DNA of 42,042 nt, from contig URVW01000010.1 of the NCBI GenBank assembly GCA_900551435.1, positions 1 through 42,042 on the forward strand, given 5' to 3'. The stretch comes from an uncultured Faecalibacterium sp. Lineage in GTDB: Bacteria; Bacillota; Clostridia; Oscillospirales; Ruminococcaceae. Under the pieces are notes generated by a model. It made no database searches. It saw nothing but the letters and a program-made list of their open reading frames with translations, and was not told the origin of the DNA. Made by a program: the position numbers and the translations under genes. Shown piece by piece: positions 31,196 to 39,804 of the stretch. Within the stretch, counting starts at the first letter, position 1. Every line of letters begins with the position of its first letter.

Positions 31196-32701
31196 ATGAT
31201 TAGTTTCTTACTCTGTCTGGCGCTTCTGATCATAGGCTACTTCGTCTATGGCAAGATCGTTGACAACACGTTTGGACCGGACGACCGTGAAACTCCCGCT
31301 GTCCGCATCAACGATGGTGTTGACTACGTTGTGATGCCCCAGTGGAAGCTGTTCCTCGTCCAGCTGCTGAACATTGCAGGTCTGGGACCCATCTTCGGCG
31401 CCCTGCAGGGTGCTCTGTGGGGACCTGTGGTGTTCCTGTGGATCACCTTCGGCACGATCTTTGCCGGCGGCGTCCACGATTACTTCTCCGGTATGATGAG
31501 CGAGCGCAATGACGGCGCATCCATCGCTGAGGTCACCGGTAAGTATCTGGGACCTGTCATGCAGAACATCATGCGTGTGTTCTCTGTCGTGCTGCTGATC
31601 ATGGTCGGCACGGTGTTCGCAGTCGGCCCTGCCGGTCTGATCGTCACCCTGTGCAAGAACAATGGCATGTCCGGCGTGATGACCACCACCCTGTTCTGGC
31701 TGATCATCATTCTGGTCTACTACTTCATCGCGACCTTTATCTCCATCGATGCCATCATCGGTAAGATCTACCCGATCTTCGGTATCTGCCTGATCATCAT
31801 GGCTGTGGGCGTTATTTTTGGTATCTTCACCAACCCCGCTTACACCATCCCCGAACTGTGGAGCAACTTCCACAGCATGCATCCTTCGGGAACCCCGATC
31901 TGGAGCTTCATGTTCATCACCGTTGCATGCGGCGCTATTTCCGGTTTCCACTCCACGCAGTCTCCTCTGATGGCACGCTGCATGAAGAGTGAGAAGCAGG
32001 GCCACTTCGTGTTCTACGGCGCAATGGTCTGCGAGGGCGTTATCGCTCTGATCTGGGCCGCTGCTGGCTGCGCACTGTACACCATCACCGATGGTAAGAT
32101 GACCGGTCTGGCCGAGGCTCTGAGCGCTGGTCAGTCTGCCGCCATCTACGATGTCTGCTCCAAGACCATGGGCGGTGTCGGCATTGCACTGGCAATGATC
32201 GGCGTCGTTATCTGCCCCATCACTTCTGGTGATACCGCGTTCCGTTCCGCTCGTCTGACTCTGGCCGACTGGCTGAAGCTCGATCAGGACAGCTACGCAA
32301 ACCGCCTGAAGCTCTGCATCCCCGTTCTGGGCGTCGGCGCTTTCCTGGGCATCGGCAATGCACTGGGCTTCATCAACTACACTGTGATCTGGCGTTACTT
32401 CAGCTGGACCAACCAGACGCTGGCCATGATCGTCCTGTGGGCTGCTTCCATGTATCTGTTCAAGGAGAAGAAGAACTACTGGATCACCGCTGTTCCTGCA
32501 ACCTTCATGAGCGCTGTGTCCTGCACCTACTTCGTGCTGGCTCCTGAGTGCCTTGGCGGTCTGCTGAACGCTAAGACGGCAGAGGGTGCTACCATTTACA
32601 ACACCGCTCTTGCTTATCCTGTCGGTATCGTCTTTGCGATCGCAATGCTGGCTCTGTTCCTCCATGCGACCAAGAAGCACACCGAAAAGAAAGCCGCATA
32701 A
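31196..32701 (+). CDS. cstA: CstA family transporter (carbon starvation protein), copy 2
   Basis: A 501-residue paralogue of the preceding gene, the two agreeing over nearly the whole length. The differences cluster around residues 150-165 (TLCKNNGMSGVMTTT against ELCSQSGASGVFTSL), 225-235, 285-310 (the segment after ALIWAAAGC) and the extreme C-terminus. Long stretches are identical even at the DNA level, for example in the last third, which suggests recent duplication or gene conversion. AAAGGAGG precedes the ATG. Both copies have their own promoter, so they are probably expressed under similar but separable control. Confidence 0.95.
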   Translation: MISFLLCLALLIIGYFVYGKIVDNTFGPDDRETPAVRINDGVDYVVMPQWKLFLVQLLNIAGLGPIFGALQGALWGPVVFLWITFGTIFAGGVHDYFSGMMSERNDGASIAEVTGKYLGPVMQNIMRVFSVVLLIMVGTVFAVGPAGLIVTLCKNNGMSGVMTTTLFWLIIILVYYFIATFISIDAIIGKIYPIFGICLIIMAVGVIFGIFTNPAYTIPELWSNFHSMHPSGTPIWSFMFITVACGAISGFHSTQSPLMARCMKSEKQGHFVFYGAMVCEGVIALIWAAAGCALYTITDGKMTGLAEALSAGQSAAIYDVCSKTMGGVGIALAMIGVVICPITSGDTAFRSARLTLADWLKLDQDSYANRLKLCIPVLGVGAFLGIGNALGFINYTVIWRYFSWTNQTLAMIVLWAASMYLFKEKKNYWITAVPATFMSAVSCTYFVLAPECLGGLLNAKTAEGATIYNTALAYPVGIVFAIAMLALFLHATKKHTEKKAA

Positions 32702-32734
32702 CCCATTCCAAGCGGCAATTCTGATCTGACCCGC

Positions 32735-32768
32735 AAACCGGCCGCTGCCCATCCCAGCGGCCGGTTTT
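32735..32768 (+). terminator. intrinsic terminator of second cstA
   Basis: AAACCGGCCGCT pairs with AGCGGCCGGTTT, then T-rich sequence. Confidence 0.88.
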
Positions 32769-32795
32769 ATTTTTGGCAAAGGACGAAAAAGGCTC

Positions 32796-32824
32796 TTGCT
32801 TTTTACGGGTCATGGTGGGAAAAT
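32796..32824 (+). promoter_or_regulatory. probable promoter of the 338-residue membrane protein gene
   Basis: TTGCTT (32796-32801), 17 bases, extended TGG-GAAAAT (32819-32824). Confidence 0.5.
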
Positions 32825-32857
32825 GGGGACAAATGAAACGCAAAAGAGGGATACATT

Positions 32858-33874
32858 ATGCTCTTCAAACCTGCACAACTGGGCCTTGCGCATCTGGACA
32901 GTGCCGAGCTGGAGGCCGACAAAAAGACCTGTAAAAAGATCGGCCCCTGCGGCGTTGGCAAAAAGGCGCTCTACCTCAACAGCTTTTACATCGACCGGCG
33001 GTATTATCTGCCCTATGGCAGCATCACCCGCGTGTTCAAGCGGGTGGCGATGAGCCAAGGCGGCTTTACCGGCAAGGGAATGTTCGCCTCGATGGCCTAT
33101 CTGGTGGTCGAGTACGACGGCGGCAAGCAGAAACAGTGCAACTTCAAGGACGAGCGGGATGTGGACGCCCTGCTGGATCTCCTCGCCAAGGAGCAGCCGC
33201 AGATCAAGCGGCTCAGTGCGGCGGGCGAACAGGCGGTAGAGAAAAAGGAAGCCGAGAAGGCAGCCCGCAAGCTGCCGGAGCTGACCAAGGATGCCGAGCA
33301 CAGCCTGAGCATTCTGTGCAGAGCGAAGGAGTATCTGGAAGCCAAGCCGGAAGTTTCGGACGAACTGAGCGCCGCCGAGCGCCGGAAGCGCGCCCAGCTC
33401 AAGAGCAAACCGGTGTATCGGTATGTGGCGCTGGCTATCTTTCTGTTCGGCATCGCGGCGGCGGCCTACGGCCTGTATTCCGTGGTGAACCATGTGGGTA
33501 GTTACGGCGTTTACTTTGCCTTGTTCGGATTCGCGGCCATCTTCCTCTTCTCGAGCTATAACATGATGCCCACGGCCCGGAACAACAACAGCTCCATCAT
33601 GAAGCGGGCCGATAAGGCCGAACAGGCCGCCGCGGACTACGTCAAAAAGTATCCGAACGGTGCGTTCCCCGTGCCCAGCTATTACGCCCACCCGGTCGTC
33701 CTGAAGCAGATGATGGACGCCATCGAAGAGGGCAGAGCCGTCACCGTTCCGGAAGCACTGGAAGCCGTCAAGGCCCGCCTGAAAGAGCTGAACGCCGATG
33801 TTCAGGTCGATCAGGAAGAGTATGATGAAGTGGTCGTCATCAAGGCCATGTTCCTGAACCACGATTATCAGTAA
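32858..33874 (+). CDS. membrane protein of unknown function with two central helices
   Basis: A 338-residue protein. The N-terminal 90 residues are a mixed region with many Lys, Tyr and Gly (RRYYLPYGSITRVFKRVAMS) that recalls a PH-like or signalling fold but is not certain. Residues about 120-180 are charged helix (AEKAARKLPELTKDAEHSL). Two membrane helices lie at about 188-235 (YVALAIFLFGIAAAAYGL and GVYFALFGFAAIFLFSS), and the C-terminal 100 residues are soluble and end near EEYDEVVVIKAMFL. There is no signal peptide. AGAGGGAT precedes the ATG. It is monocistronic between two terminators. I do not recognise the family. Confidence 0.8.
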   Translation: MLFKPAQLGLAHLDSAELEADKKTCKKIGPCGVGKKALYLNSFYIDRRYYLPYGSITRVFKRVAMSQGGFTGKGMFASMAYLVVEYDGGKQKQCNFKDERDVDALLDLLAKEQPQIKRLSAAGEQAVEKKEAEKAARKLPELTKDAEHSLSILCRAKEYLEAKPEVSDELSAAERRKRAQLKSKPVYRYVALAIFLFGIAAAAYGLYSVVNHVGSYGVYFALFGFAAIFLFSSYNMMPTARNNNSSIMKRADKAEQAAADYVKKYPNGAFPVPSYYAHPVVLKQMMDAIEEGRAVTVPEALEAVKARLKELNADVQVDQEEYDEVVVIKAMFLNHDYQ

Positions 33875-33880
33875 AATAAA

Positions 33881-33909
33881 AGGGGGTTGCTGTGAGCAAC
33901 CTCTTTTTT
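33881..33909 (+). terminator. intrinsic terminator
   Basis: GGTTGCT pairs with AGCAACC around GTG, within A- and T-rich flanks ending CTTTTTT. Confidence 0.85.
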
Positions 33910-33917
33910 GCTTTTCC

Positions 33918-33946
33918 TTGCACTGAATGCCATGTCGAATTATAAT
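33918..33946 (+). promoter_or_regulatory. promoter of the aldo/keto reductase gene
   Basis: TTGCAC (33918-33923), 17 bases, TATAAT (33941-33946). Confidence 0.78.
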
Positions 33947-33984
33947 GAGATCAGAGAGTATTTGGAAACAGGAGGTTTCTCAAA

Positions 33985-35010
33985 ATGGACATGGTCACAT
34001 TGGGAAGCACCGGCATCACGGTGAACAAAAACGGCTTCGGCGCGCTGCCGATCCAGCGCATCTCGCAGGAGGACGCGGTGCATCTGGCCCGCAAGGCCTA
34101 CAAGGCGGGCATCCGCTTTTTCGACACCGCCCGCGCCTACACTGACAGCGAAGTGAAGCTGGGCGAAGCGTTCGACGGCATCCGCAGCGAAGCCTACATT
34201 GCTACCAAAACGGCAGCACAGAACGCAGAGGACTTCTGGAAGGACCTGCACACCTCCCTGAAGAATCTGCGCACCGACTACATCGACATCTATCAGTTCC
34301 ACAATCCGGCCTTCTGCCCGAAGCCGGGGGATGCTTCCGAGCTGTACGACGCCGCACTGGAAGCCAAGGAAAAGGGTCTCATCCGGCACATCGGCATCAC
34401 CAACCACCGGCTTTCCGTGGCGCATGAGGCCATCGAAAGCGGCCTGTACGAGACGCTGCAGTTCCCGTTCAGCTACATTTCCGGCGAACAGGAACTGGAT
34501 CTGGTAAACCTGTGCAAGGAAAAGAACATGGGCTTTATCGCGATGAAAGGCCTTTCGGGCGGACTCATCACCAACAGCGCGGCGGCCTATGCCTTTGAAG
34601 CCCAGTACGACGGCGTGCTGCCCATCTGGGGCGTCCAGCGCGAAAAAGAGCTGGACGAGTTCCTTTCCTACATTGACAACCCGCCCCGGATGAACGACGA
34701 ACTGCGGGCCGTCATCGAGCACGACCGCGCCGAGCTGATGGGCGAGTTCTGCCGTGGCTGCGGCTACTGTATGCCCTGCCCGGTTGGCATCGAGATCAAC
34801 AACTGCGCCCGCATGAGTCTGCTTCTGCGGCGTTCGCCCTCGGCGGAGCACCTCAGCCCCGCAGGACAGGCCAAGATGAAGAAGATCGAAAACTGTCTGC
34901 ATTGCAACCAGTGCAAGAAAAAGTGCCCCTACGGGCTGGATACGCCCGCTCTGCTGGCCCGCAACTATGAGGATTATAAACGGGTCCTCGCCGGAGAAGT
35001 CAAGGTCTGA
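33985..35010 (+). CDS. aldo/keto reductase with C-terminal 4Fe-4S motifs
   Basis: A 341-residue protein. Residues 1-250 form the NADPH-dependent AKR barrel, with the tetrad elements FFDTARAYTDSE (Asp and Tyr), IATKT (Lys) and IYQFHNP (His). The C-terminal part has two cysteine clusters, CRGCGYCMPCP (about residue 253) and CLHCNQCKKKCP (about 303), able to hold Fe-S centres. This AKR-ferredoxin fusion is common in anaerobic Firmicutes; a physiological substrate is not established. CAGGAGG precedes the ATG. It is cytosolic and monocistronic. Confidence 0.94.
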   Translation: MDMVTLGSTGITVNKNGFGALPIQRISQEDAVHLARKAYKAGIRFFDTARAYTDSEVKLGEAFDGIRSEAYIATKTAAQNAEDFWKDLHTSLKNLRTDYIDIYQFHNPAFCPKPGDASELYDAALEAKEKGLIRHIGITNHRLSVAHEAIESGLYETLQFPFSYISGEQELDLVNLCKEKNMGFIAMKGLSGGLITNSAAAYAFEAQYDGVLPIWGVQREKELDEFLSYIDNPPRMNDELRAVIEHDRAELMGEFCRGCGYCMPCPVGIEINNCARMSLLLRRSPSAEHLSPAGQAKMKKIENCLHCNQCKKKCPYGLDTPALLARNYEDYKRVLAGEVKV

Positions 35011-35017
35011 TGTCCCC

Positions 35018-35051
35018 AAAAACCGCTCTGCCGCGCGGCAGGGCGGTTTTT
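35018..35051 (+). terminator. intrinsic terminator of the aldo/keto reductase gene
   Basis: AAAAACCGC-CTGCCGC pairs with GCGGCAG-GCGGTTTTT with matched single-base mismatches. Confidence 0.9.
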
Positions 35052-35170
35052 GTAGAGAACAATCTGCACAAGGTTTGTGGAAGAGGTTTGTGAGGAATTG
35101 CCAGTAAAATCTTGGATGCAACAGAAACTTTTGCAAATCATGCACGAAAAACGACAGATTGTGAAAAAGG

Positions 35171-35199
35171 TGAAAAAATGATGAAACGCGTGTTATCAT
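35171..35199 (+). promoter_or_regulatory. possible promoter of the esterase gene
   Basis: Extended TGT-TATCAT (-10 at 35194-35199) with a poor -35 TGAAAA (35171-35176). Confidence 0.45.
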
Positions 35200-35264
35200 A
35201 CAGACAAGAAAAGCACAGGACCGTGTTCCCCCGAAGCATGGTCCGGAAGAGAAGGAGAATCCGT

Positions 35265-36635
35265 ATGAAAAAAATCACGCGTCGTCAGTTCCTCCGCACC
35301 GGTGCGGCTGCGGGAATGCTGAGTGCTGCTGTTGCGGGCAGCGCTGTTTCCGCAAATGCATGTTTTGAGCCGACCGAAGAGACCGGCTGCACCCAGACCG
35401 CTGTGATCGAGGGCTATGACTGGGGCCCCGGCGTTAAGGCGACCATCCTCAAGCTCAAGCATGTGGTCCGCCCCGACAGCGTGAGCGCAGAGGTGTTCGA
35501 GAACGTTTCCGAAACGAAGGAGTCCATGGACTACAGCAACTTCTTCGGCCCGCACATCGCCGTCACCGCACCGCGCCCGGTGGTGGATGCCTACACCTGC
35601 AACACCAAGGGCGAGCGCACCACCATGCCGTCCAACTGCATCCGTCTGGATATGGACTGCGACCCCAGCAATGGTTCGCCATTCTGCTATGACTTCATCG
35701 TGGGCATGAACACTTGGTGCAAGCCCTACGAACTGGAGATCCGCCTGAAGGAAGGCTCTGAGCTGGCCACCGTCCTCGGCCAGAAGATCAAGGCCGTCAA
35801 CGCGGACCCCGCCATCGACCACACCAAGGCGCTGATCCCGCAGATGAGCAAGTTCGTCACCGACGGGACCTATACCGGCACGGACGGAAAGAAGCTCTGC
35901 TATGCTTCCTACGCCCCCAAGGGCAAGAACCTGCCGCTGGTCATCTGGCTGCACGGCGCCGGTGAGGGCGGCGAGGACCCCAGCATCGCGCTGCTGGGCA
36001 ACAAGGTCACCGCATTGGTCAGCGACGAGTTCCAGAACGCCATGGGCGGCGCGGCCTATGTGCTGGCCCCGCAGACCCCGACCTTCTGGCTGCAGTACAA
36101 TGAACAGGGCGACTGGCAGAACAATCCCGGCACGCTGTCGGTCTACACCCAGACTCTGAAAGAGCTAATCGACGCCTTCGTGGCCAAGCACCCGGACATC
36201 GACACGGACCGTATCGTCATCGGCGGCTGCTCCAATGGCGGCTATATGACGATGAACATGGTGATGCAGTATCCGGATTACTTCGCAGCGGCCTATCCCA
36301 TCTGCGAGGCCTACCGCGACAGCGGCATCACCGACGAGCAGTTGGCCAGCATCCAGAATGTGCCGCTGTGGTTCATCTACGCCAAGAACGACACCACCGT
36401 TCTGCCGCAGGACTTCGAGGAACCCACCATCGTCCGCCTGAAGGCCATCGGCGCAAACCTCCATACCAGCATCTTCGAGGATGTGCACGACACGTCCGGC
36501 AAGTACAAGGGCGAGGATGGCGCACCGTATCAGTATATGGGCCATTGGAGCTGGCTGTACTTCTTCAACAATGAGTGCACCGACGACACCACCGGCGAGA
36601 ACCTGTGGAGCTGGCTGGGCAAACAGAGCAAATAA
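35265..36635 (+). CDS. Tat-exported alpha/beta-hydrolase (esterase/peptidase-like)
   Basis: A 456-residue protein. The N-terminus MKKITRRQFLRTGAAAG is a twin-arginine signal (RRQFLR) with a modest hydrophobic core and an Ala-rich cleavage region before about residue 36. After a beta-rich N-terminal domain of about 190 residues comes an alpha/beta-hydrolase: oxyanion segment LPLVIWLHGAGEGG, nucleophile elbow GCSNGG (Ser323), Asp376 in YAKNDTT and His408 in DVHDTSGKY. The pattern fits the phospholipase/carboxylesterase and PHB depolymerase-like group. It would act outside the membrane on an ester or peptide bond; the substrate is unknown. GGAG lies before the ATG. No tat genes are in the window. 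Confidence 0.88.
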   Translation: MKKITRRQFLRTGAAAGMLSAAVAGSAVSANACFEPTEETGCTQTAVIEGYDWGPGVKATILKLKHVVRPDSVSAEVFENVSETKESMDYSNFFGPHIAVTAPRPVVDAYTCNTKGERTTMPSNCIRLDMDCDPSNGSPFCYDFIVGMNTWCKPYELEIRLKEGSELATVLGQKIKAVNADPAIDHTKALIPQMSKFVTDGTYTGTDGKKLCYASYAPKGKNLPLVIWLHGAGEGGEDPSIALLGNKVTALVSDEFQNAMGGAAYVLAPQTPTFWLQYNEQGDWQNNPGTLSVYTQTLKELIDAFVAKHPDIDTDRIVIGGCSNGGYMTMNMVMQYPDYFAAAYPICEAYRDSGITDEQLASIQNVPLWFIYAKNDTTVLPQDFEEPTIVRLKAIGANLHTSIFEDVHDTSGKYKGEDGAPYQYMGHWSWLYFFNNECTDDTTGENLWSWLGKQSK

Positions 36636-36648
36636 TCCCCGAAACGGA

Positions 36649-36688
36649 AAAAGCGGCTGCCGCACCACAACGGTGCAGCAGCCGCTTT
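36649..36688. terminator. bidirectional intrinsic terminator
   Basis: AAAAGCGGCTGC (36649-36660) pairs with GCAGCCGCTTTT (36677-36688); inner GCACC/GGTGC extends it. It serves the esterase and the converging MATE gene. Confidence 0.9.
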
Positions 36689-36696
36689 TGTGTTTC

Positions 36697-38064
36697 TTAC
36701 AGCGGGGACGGGACCGGTTCGCGGAAGATGCTCATCGCCTGTTTGTAACAGTGGACGAAGTAGAGGATCTCTGCAATGGCGGTCAGGGTCCAAGAGCAGG
36801 GGTAGAGCAGGTAGAGCGAAGGGATGGTGTGGAAATGGGCGAAGATGGTGTACACCCAGATGACCCGGAACACACAGGAACCCAAGATCACGATGATGGT
36901 GGGCACGACGGTCTTGCCCAGTCCGCGCGAGGCGGCAATGGTGCAGTCCATGAAGGCAGAAACGCAGTAGGCCAAGCCCATGACGCCCACGCGCTTCATG
37001 CCGGCATCGATGACGGCACTCTCGGTGGTAAACAGGGCGAGGAACTGGCGGCCGAAGAGGAACAGGCTCCCGCCCAGCACCAACCCCACGCCGAACGAGT
37101 AGGCCAGCGCGATGAAGTAGCTCTTCTTCACGCGGTCGGGCTTGCCCGCGCCGTAGTTCTGGCTCATGAAGCTGGCACAGGCCATGTAGAACGCGGCCAT
37201 GCAGTCATAGATGAGGTTATCCGCATTGGCGGCGGCAGAGTTGCCCTTGACCATGAGGGAGTCGAAGGAGTTGACGCCCGCCTGAATGAAGAGGTTCGCG
37301 ATGGCGAAGATGGCGTTCTGGAACCCGGCGGGCAGACCCAGCGCAAGGATGCTCTTGGTCATGGCGGGGTCCAGCTTGGCCTCCTTGAAGTGGAGCGCGT
37401 AGCAGTCCTGCACCTTGGTCAAGGCATGGAGGATGAGCGCCGCCGAAACGCACTGGGAAATGGCACTGGCCAGTGCGACACCGGCCACGTCCAGCTTGCA
37501 GACGATGACGAAAAACAGGTTGAGCAGGATGTTCAAAACTCCTGCGATGGTCAGAAAATACAGCGGCTTTTTGGTGTCACCGATGGCACTGAAGATGGCG
37601 TTGCCGAAGTTGTAGAGCGCCAGCGCGGGCATTCCGAGGAAGTAGACCCGCAGATACAGGATCGCACCCGGAAGCAGATCGTCCTTGGTGTTCAGCAGCC
37701 GCAGAAGGGCCGGAGAACCCAGCAGTCCGATGACGAGCAGGACCACACCGGCAATGAGGCTGACCACCAGCGCCGAATGGACCGTGCGGCGGACATCGTC
37801 CGCGTGCTTTGCGCCGTAGAAGCGGGCCACCAGAACATTGATGCCGTTGCTCAGGCCGATCAGAAAGCCTGTGAACAGGGTGACGAAGATGCTGGTGGAG
37901 CCGACCGAACCCAGTGCCGTGGACCCGGCGAACCGGCCGACCACGGCCACGTCGGACATGTTGAACAGGACCTGCAGCAGGTTGGAAAGCGCCAGCGGCA
38001 GACTGACCAGAAGGATCTGCTTGGCCAGCGGTCCTTCGGTCAGGGAGGTTGCGTTTGATCTCAT
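36697..38064 (-). CDS. MATE family efflux transporter
   Basis: A 455-residue MATE exporter with the N-terminal pattern SLPLALSNLLQVLFNMSDVAVVGRFAG, the AIGDTKKPLYFL loop (about residue 165) and a repeated second half with AASRGLGKTVVP. About twelve membrane helices. It is a third, distinct MATE protein and differs from the other two through most of its length. AAGGA lies nine bases before the ATG. It is monocistronic with its own promoter. The substrate is unknown. Confidence 0.93.
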   Translation of the reverse strand: MRSNATSLTEGPLAKQILLVSLPLALSNLLQVLFNMSDVAVVGRFAGSTALGSVGSTSIFVTLFTGFLIGLSNGINVLVARFYGAKHADDVRRTVHSALVVSLIAGVVLLVIGLLGSPALLRLLNTKDDLLPGAILYLRVYFLGMPALALYNFGNAIFSAIGDTKKPLYFLTIAGVLNILLNLFFVIVCKLDVAGVALASAISQCVSAALILHALTKVQDCYALHFKEAKLDPAMTKSILALGLPAGFQNAIFAIANLFIQAGVNSFDSLMVKGNSAAANADNLIYDCMAAFYMACASFMSQNYGAGKPDRVKKSYFIALAYSFGVGLVLGGSLFLFGRQFLALFTTESAVIDAGMKRVGVMGLAYCVSAFMDCTIAASRGLGKTVVPTIIVILGSCVFRVIWVYTIFAHFHTIPSLYLLYPCSWTLTAIAEILYFVHCYKQAMSIFREPVPSPL

Positions 38065-38121
38065 AGTTCGATTCCTTTTCCATTCCTAAACCATGCCCGC
38101 GCACACCGGGGCACAAGCTCT

Positions 38122-38149
38122 ATTATAAATCCCGGCGGCGCTTTTGCAA
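38122..38149 (-). promoter_or_regulatory. promoter of the MATE gene at 36697-38064
   Basis: Minus strand TTGCAA (38144-38149), 16 bases, TATAAT (38122-38127). Confidence 0.75.
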
Positions 38150-38226
38150 GATGGAATCCGGAAAAGAACCCGTGAAATTTTGAAAGGCGGGCTTGACGTT
38201 TTGAAAAATAAGGCGAAGATTTCTAT

Positions 38227-38255
38227 TTGCATTTTTGCCCCAGCTGTGCTATACT
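38227..38255 (+). promoter_or_regulatory. promoter of tRNA-Arg
   Basis: TTGCAT (38227-38232), 17 bases, extended TGC-TATACT (38250-38255). Confidence 0.8.
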
Positions 38256-38283
38256 GTTCTATACTGAATCCTTCAGAAAATGT

Positions 38284-38360
38284 GCGATCGTAGCTCAGCT
38301 GGATAGAGCGTTCGGCTCCGACCCGGAAGGCCAGAGGTTCGAATCCTCCCGGTCGCACCA
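38284..38360 (+). tRNA. tRNA-Arg (CCG)
   Basis: A complete 77-base cloverleaf: acceptor GCGATCG/CGGTCGC (one G-T pair), D-arm GCTC...GAGC, anticodon stem TTCGG/CCGGA with loop CTCCGAC, giving anticodon CCG, T-arm AGAGG-TTCGAAT-CCTCC, and an encoded ACCA end. It reads CGG codons. It marks the left border of a less GC-rich block. Confidence 0.96.
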
Positions 38361-38367
38361 AACAATG

Positions 38368-38411
38368 AAAATCCGAACCTTTTCTCGATAGGAGAAGGGT
38401 TCGGATTTTTT
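38368..38411 (+). terminator. intrinsic terminator of tRNA-Arg
   Basis: AAAATCCGAACC pairs with GGTTCGGATTTT, with inner CTTTTCT/AGGAGAAG pairing, then TTTTTTG. Confidence 0.9.
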
Positions 38412-38534
38412 GTTTTCTTCGGAAAGCAAAATGAAGGCTCCTTCCCGACGGCTGTGTGTCCAAAACCTTATCAGAAGAACCGTATAACAAAAGTCACAAC
38501 TGTAAAGGTGCCGTAAGGCAGAAAGGACACAAAC

Positions 38535-38786
38535 ATGAAGTACGATGCAAGAGCCTGCCATTTCAACATGGATACCGGCTGCGTGGAGCTGCTGCTCCGG
38601 GATGGGAGAATGATCTCCATTGACTGCACTGGGGTCGAGGATGCACTGGACGTGACCATGGCGCAGAGGACGGAATTGGACTACCTCATCTACGACGATC
38701 CGCTGGGCTATGCGGATTTGATTCTGAACGGAGACCCGGAGAAATACCTGAAAAATGTAAACGGGAGCCATGGGTTAGAAGATTAA
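38535..38786 (+). CDS. 83-residue DUF6061-like protein
   Basis: A small acidic protein, MKYDARACHFNMDTGCVELL onward, with ISIDCTGVEDALDVTMAQRTEL and a C-terminal LNGDPEKYLKN. The pattern resembles DUF6061 proteins, short hypothetical proteins frequent in clostridial accessory regions; this match is from memory and the function is unknown. AGAAAGGA lies eight bases before the ATG. It is isolated between the tRNA-Arg terminator and a LysR gene. The interval 38412-38534 holds no clear promoter (TATAAC at 38493 is the best -10 candidate). Confidence 0.75.
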   Translation: MKYDARACHFNMDTGCVELLLRDGRMISIDCTGVEDALDVTMAQRTELDYLIYDDPLGYADLILNGDPEKYLKNVNGSHGLED

Positions 38787-38790
38787 GCAG

Positions 38791-38832
38791 AGAAAGAGCA
38801 GGAGCATTTTGAAAATGCTTTTGCTCTTTCTT
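38791..38832 (+). terminator. intrinsic terminator between convergent genes
   Basis: AGAAAGAGCA pairs with TGCTCTTTCT, with inner GCATTTT/AAATGC, followed by T-rich sequence. It overlaps the stop codon of the opposing LysR gene. Confidence 0.75.
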
Positions 38833-39721
38833 ATACCTGTTCCATCAACTTGATGAATGCTTGTGTATAGCGCGGCAGATAGTCACCGGTGCGCCATGCC
38901 GCCACAGACTCAATATGAAGTGCACAGTTTTGTAAAGGATAGGCCCCGAAAGGAATATTAAGTTCCAGATGTTCCAACAGTTCTCCGCTCAAAAATCCAA
39001 TTCCATAGCCGTTTGCAGCCAATGCAGCCGCAGCACGAATATTGCTGCTCTCTAAAATCTCGGCGGGCTGAATATGCCGCTTTTCCAGCTCCTGAAGGAT
39101 ATACTGTCCTTGCCGTTGGGTACGATTTTGCAAAAGCAAAGTCTGTCCGGCCAACCACTCCAGCGAAAACTCTCCGATTTGGGCAGCTTTCGCTTCTAAC
39201 GGATGCCCTTTCGATAAAATTGCGTACATCTTATCACTGTGCATTACCTGATAGCTCAAGCCGGTTATTCGCTCAAAGGACATATAAAATGCCAGATCTA
39301 TTTCGCCGTTTAACAGTTTCTGGTCAAGTACGGCACTGGGGGCCTCTACAATGCGGAACTGTACCTGCGGAAACTCTTTGTGGAAGATGGGTAGTACCTT
39401 CGGCAGCGAGAAGCTGCATCGGAACGGCGGGATACCAACATAAAGAACACCCCGGTCAGAACGCAGAATATCCGTCATCTCTGCATCCATCTCACGCTTC
39501 TGGCTTAGGATACGCTCCACATGGGCATAGTACCGCTGTCCGGCATAGGTCAGCTTCAATCGGCGGCTCCCACGTTGAAACAAAACCAGTCCAAGGTCTT
39601 CTTCCAACTTTTGCAAAAATTTAGAAAGTGTAGGTTGGCTGACATAGAGCTGCCGCGCTGCATGGGTAAGATTTCCGCATTTTACAATAGTGGAAAAATA
39701 TTCTAACTCCTTGAAATCCAT
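38831..39721 (-). CDS. LysR family transcriptional regulator
   Basis: A 296-residue regulator. The winged helix-turn-helix occupies residues 1-60 (MDFKELEYFSTIVKCGNLTH through QPTLSKFLQKLEEDLGLVLF), then a linker helix and an effector domain beginning near residue 90 (GVLYVGIPPFRCSFSLPKVL). It is divergent from the flavinylated reductase gene, and a T-N11-A palindrome typical of LysR sites lies between them. Control of the reductase by a substrate-like organic acid is the natural model. Base composition is visibly less GC-rich than the genes left of 38100, suggesting a different origin. Confidence 0.92.
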   Translation of the reverse strand: MDFKELEYFSTIVKCGNLTHAARQLYVSQPTLSKFLQKLEEDLGLVLFQRGSRRLKLTYAGQRYYAHVERILSQKREMDAEMTDILRSDRGVLYVGIPPFRCSFSLPKVLPIFHKEFPQVQFRIVEAPSAVLDQKLLNGEIDLAFYMSFERITGLSYQVMHSDKMYAILSKGHPLEAKAAQIGEFSLEWLAGQTLLLQNRTQRQGQYILQELEKRHIQPAEILESSNIRAAAALAANGYGIGFLSGELLEHLELNIPFGAYPLQNCALHIESVAAWRTGDYLPRYTQAFIKLMEQV

Positions 39722-39765
39722 ATAGATTCACCTGCCTATTCCGTGTGCTTTTATTTTATCATGTA

Positions 39766-39784
39766 CTATGCATATAGGCTATAG
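39766..39784. promoter_or_regulatory. LysR-type operator, CTAT-N11-ATAG
   Basis: A perfect inverted repeat CTAT (39766-39769) and ATAG (39781-39784) with 11 bases between, matching the T-N11-A form of LysR binding boxes. It is 45 bases upstream of the LysR start, overlapping its probable promoter, and about 50 bases upstream of the reductase -10 box. Confidence 0.6.
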
Positions 39785-39804
39785 AAAAAATGAAAAATTG
39801 ATAT

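Noticed and set aside
25464..32779. Long minus-strand frames opposite the MATE and cstA genes
   Set aside because: Antisense shadows with His/Asp/Gln-rich, low-complexity translation and no promoter.
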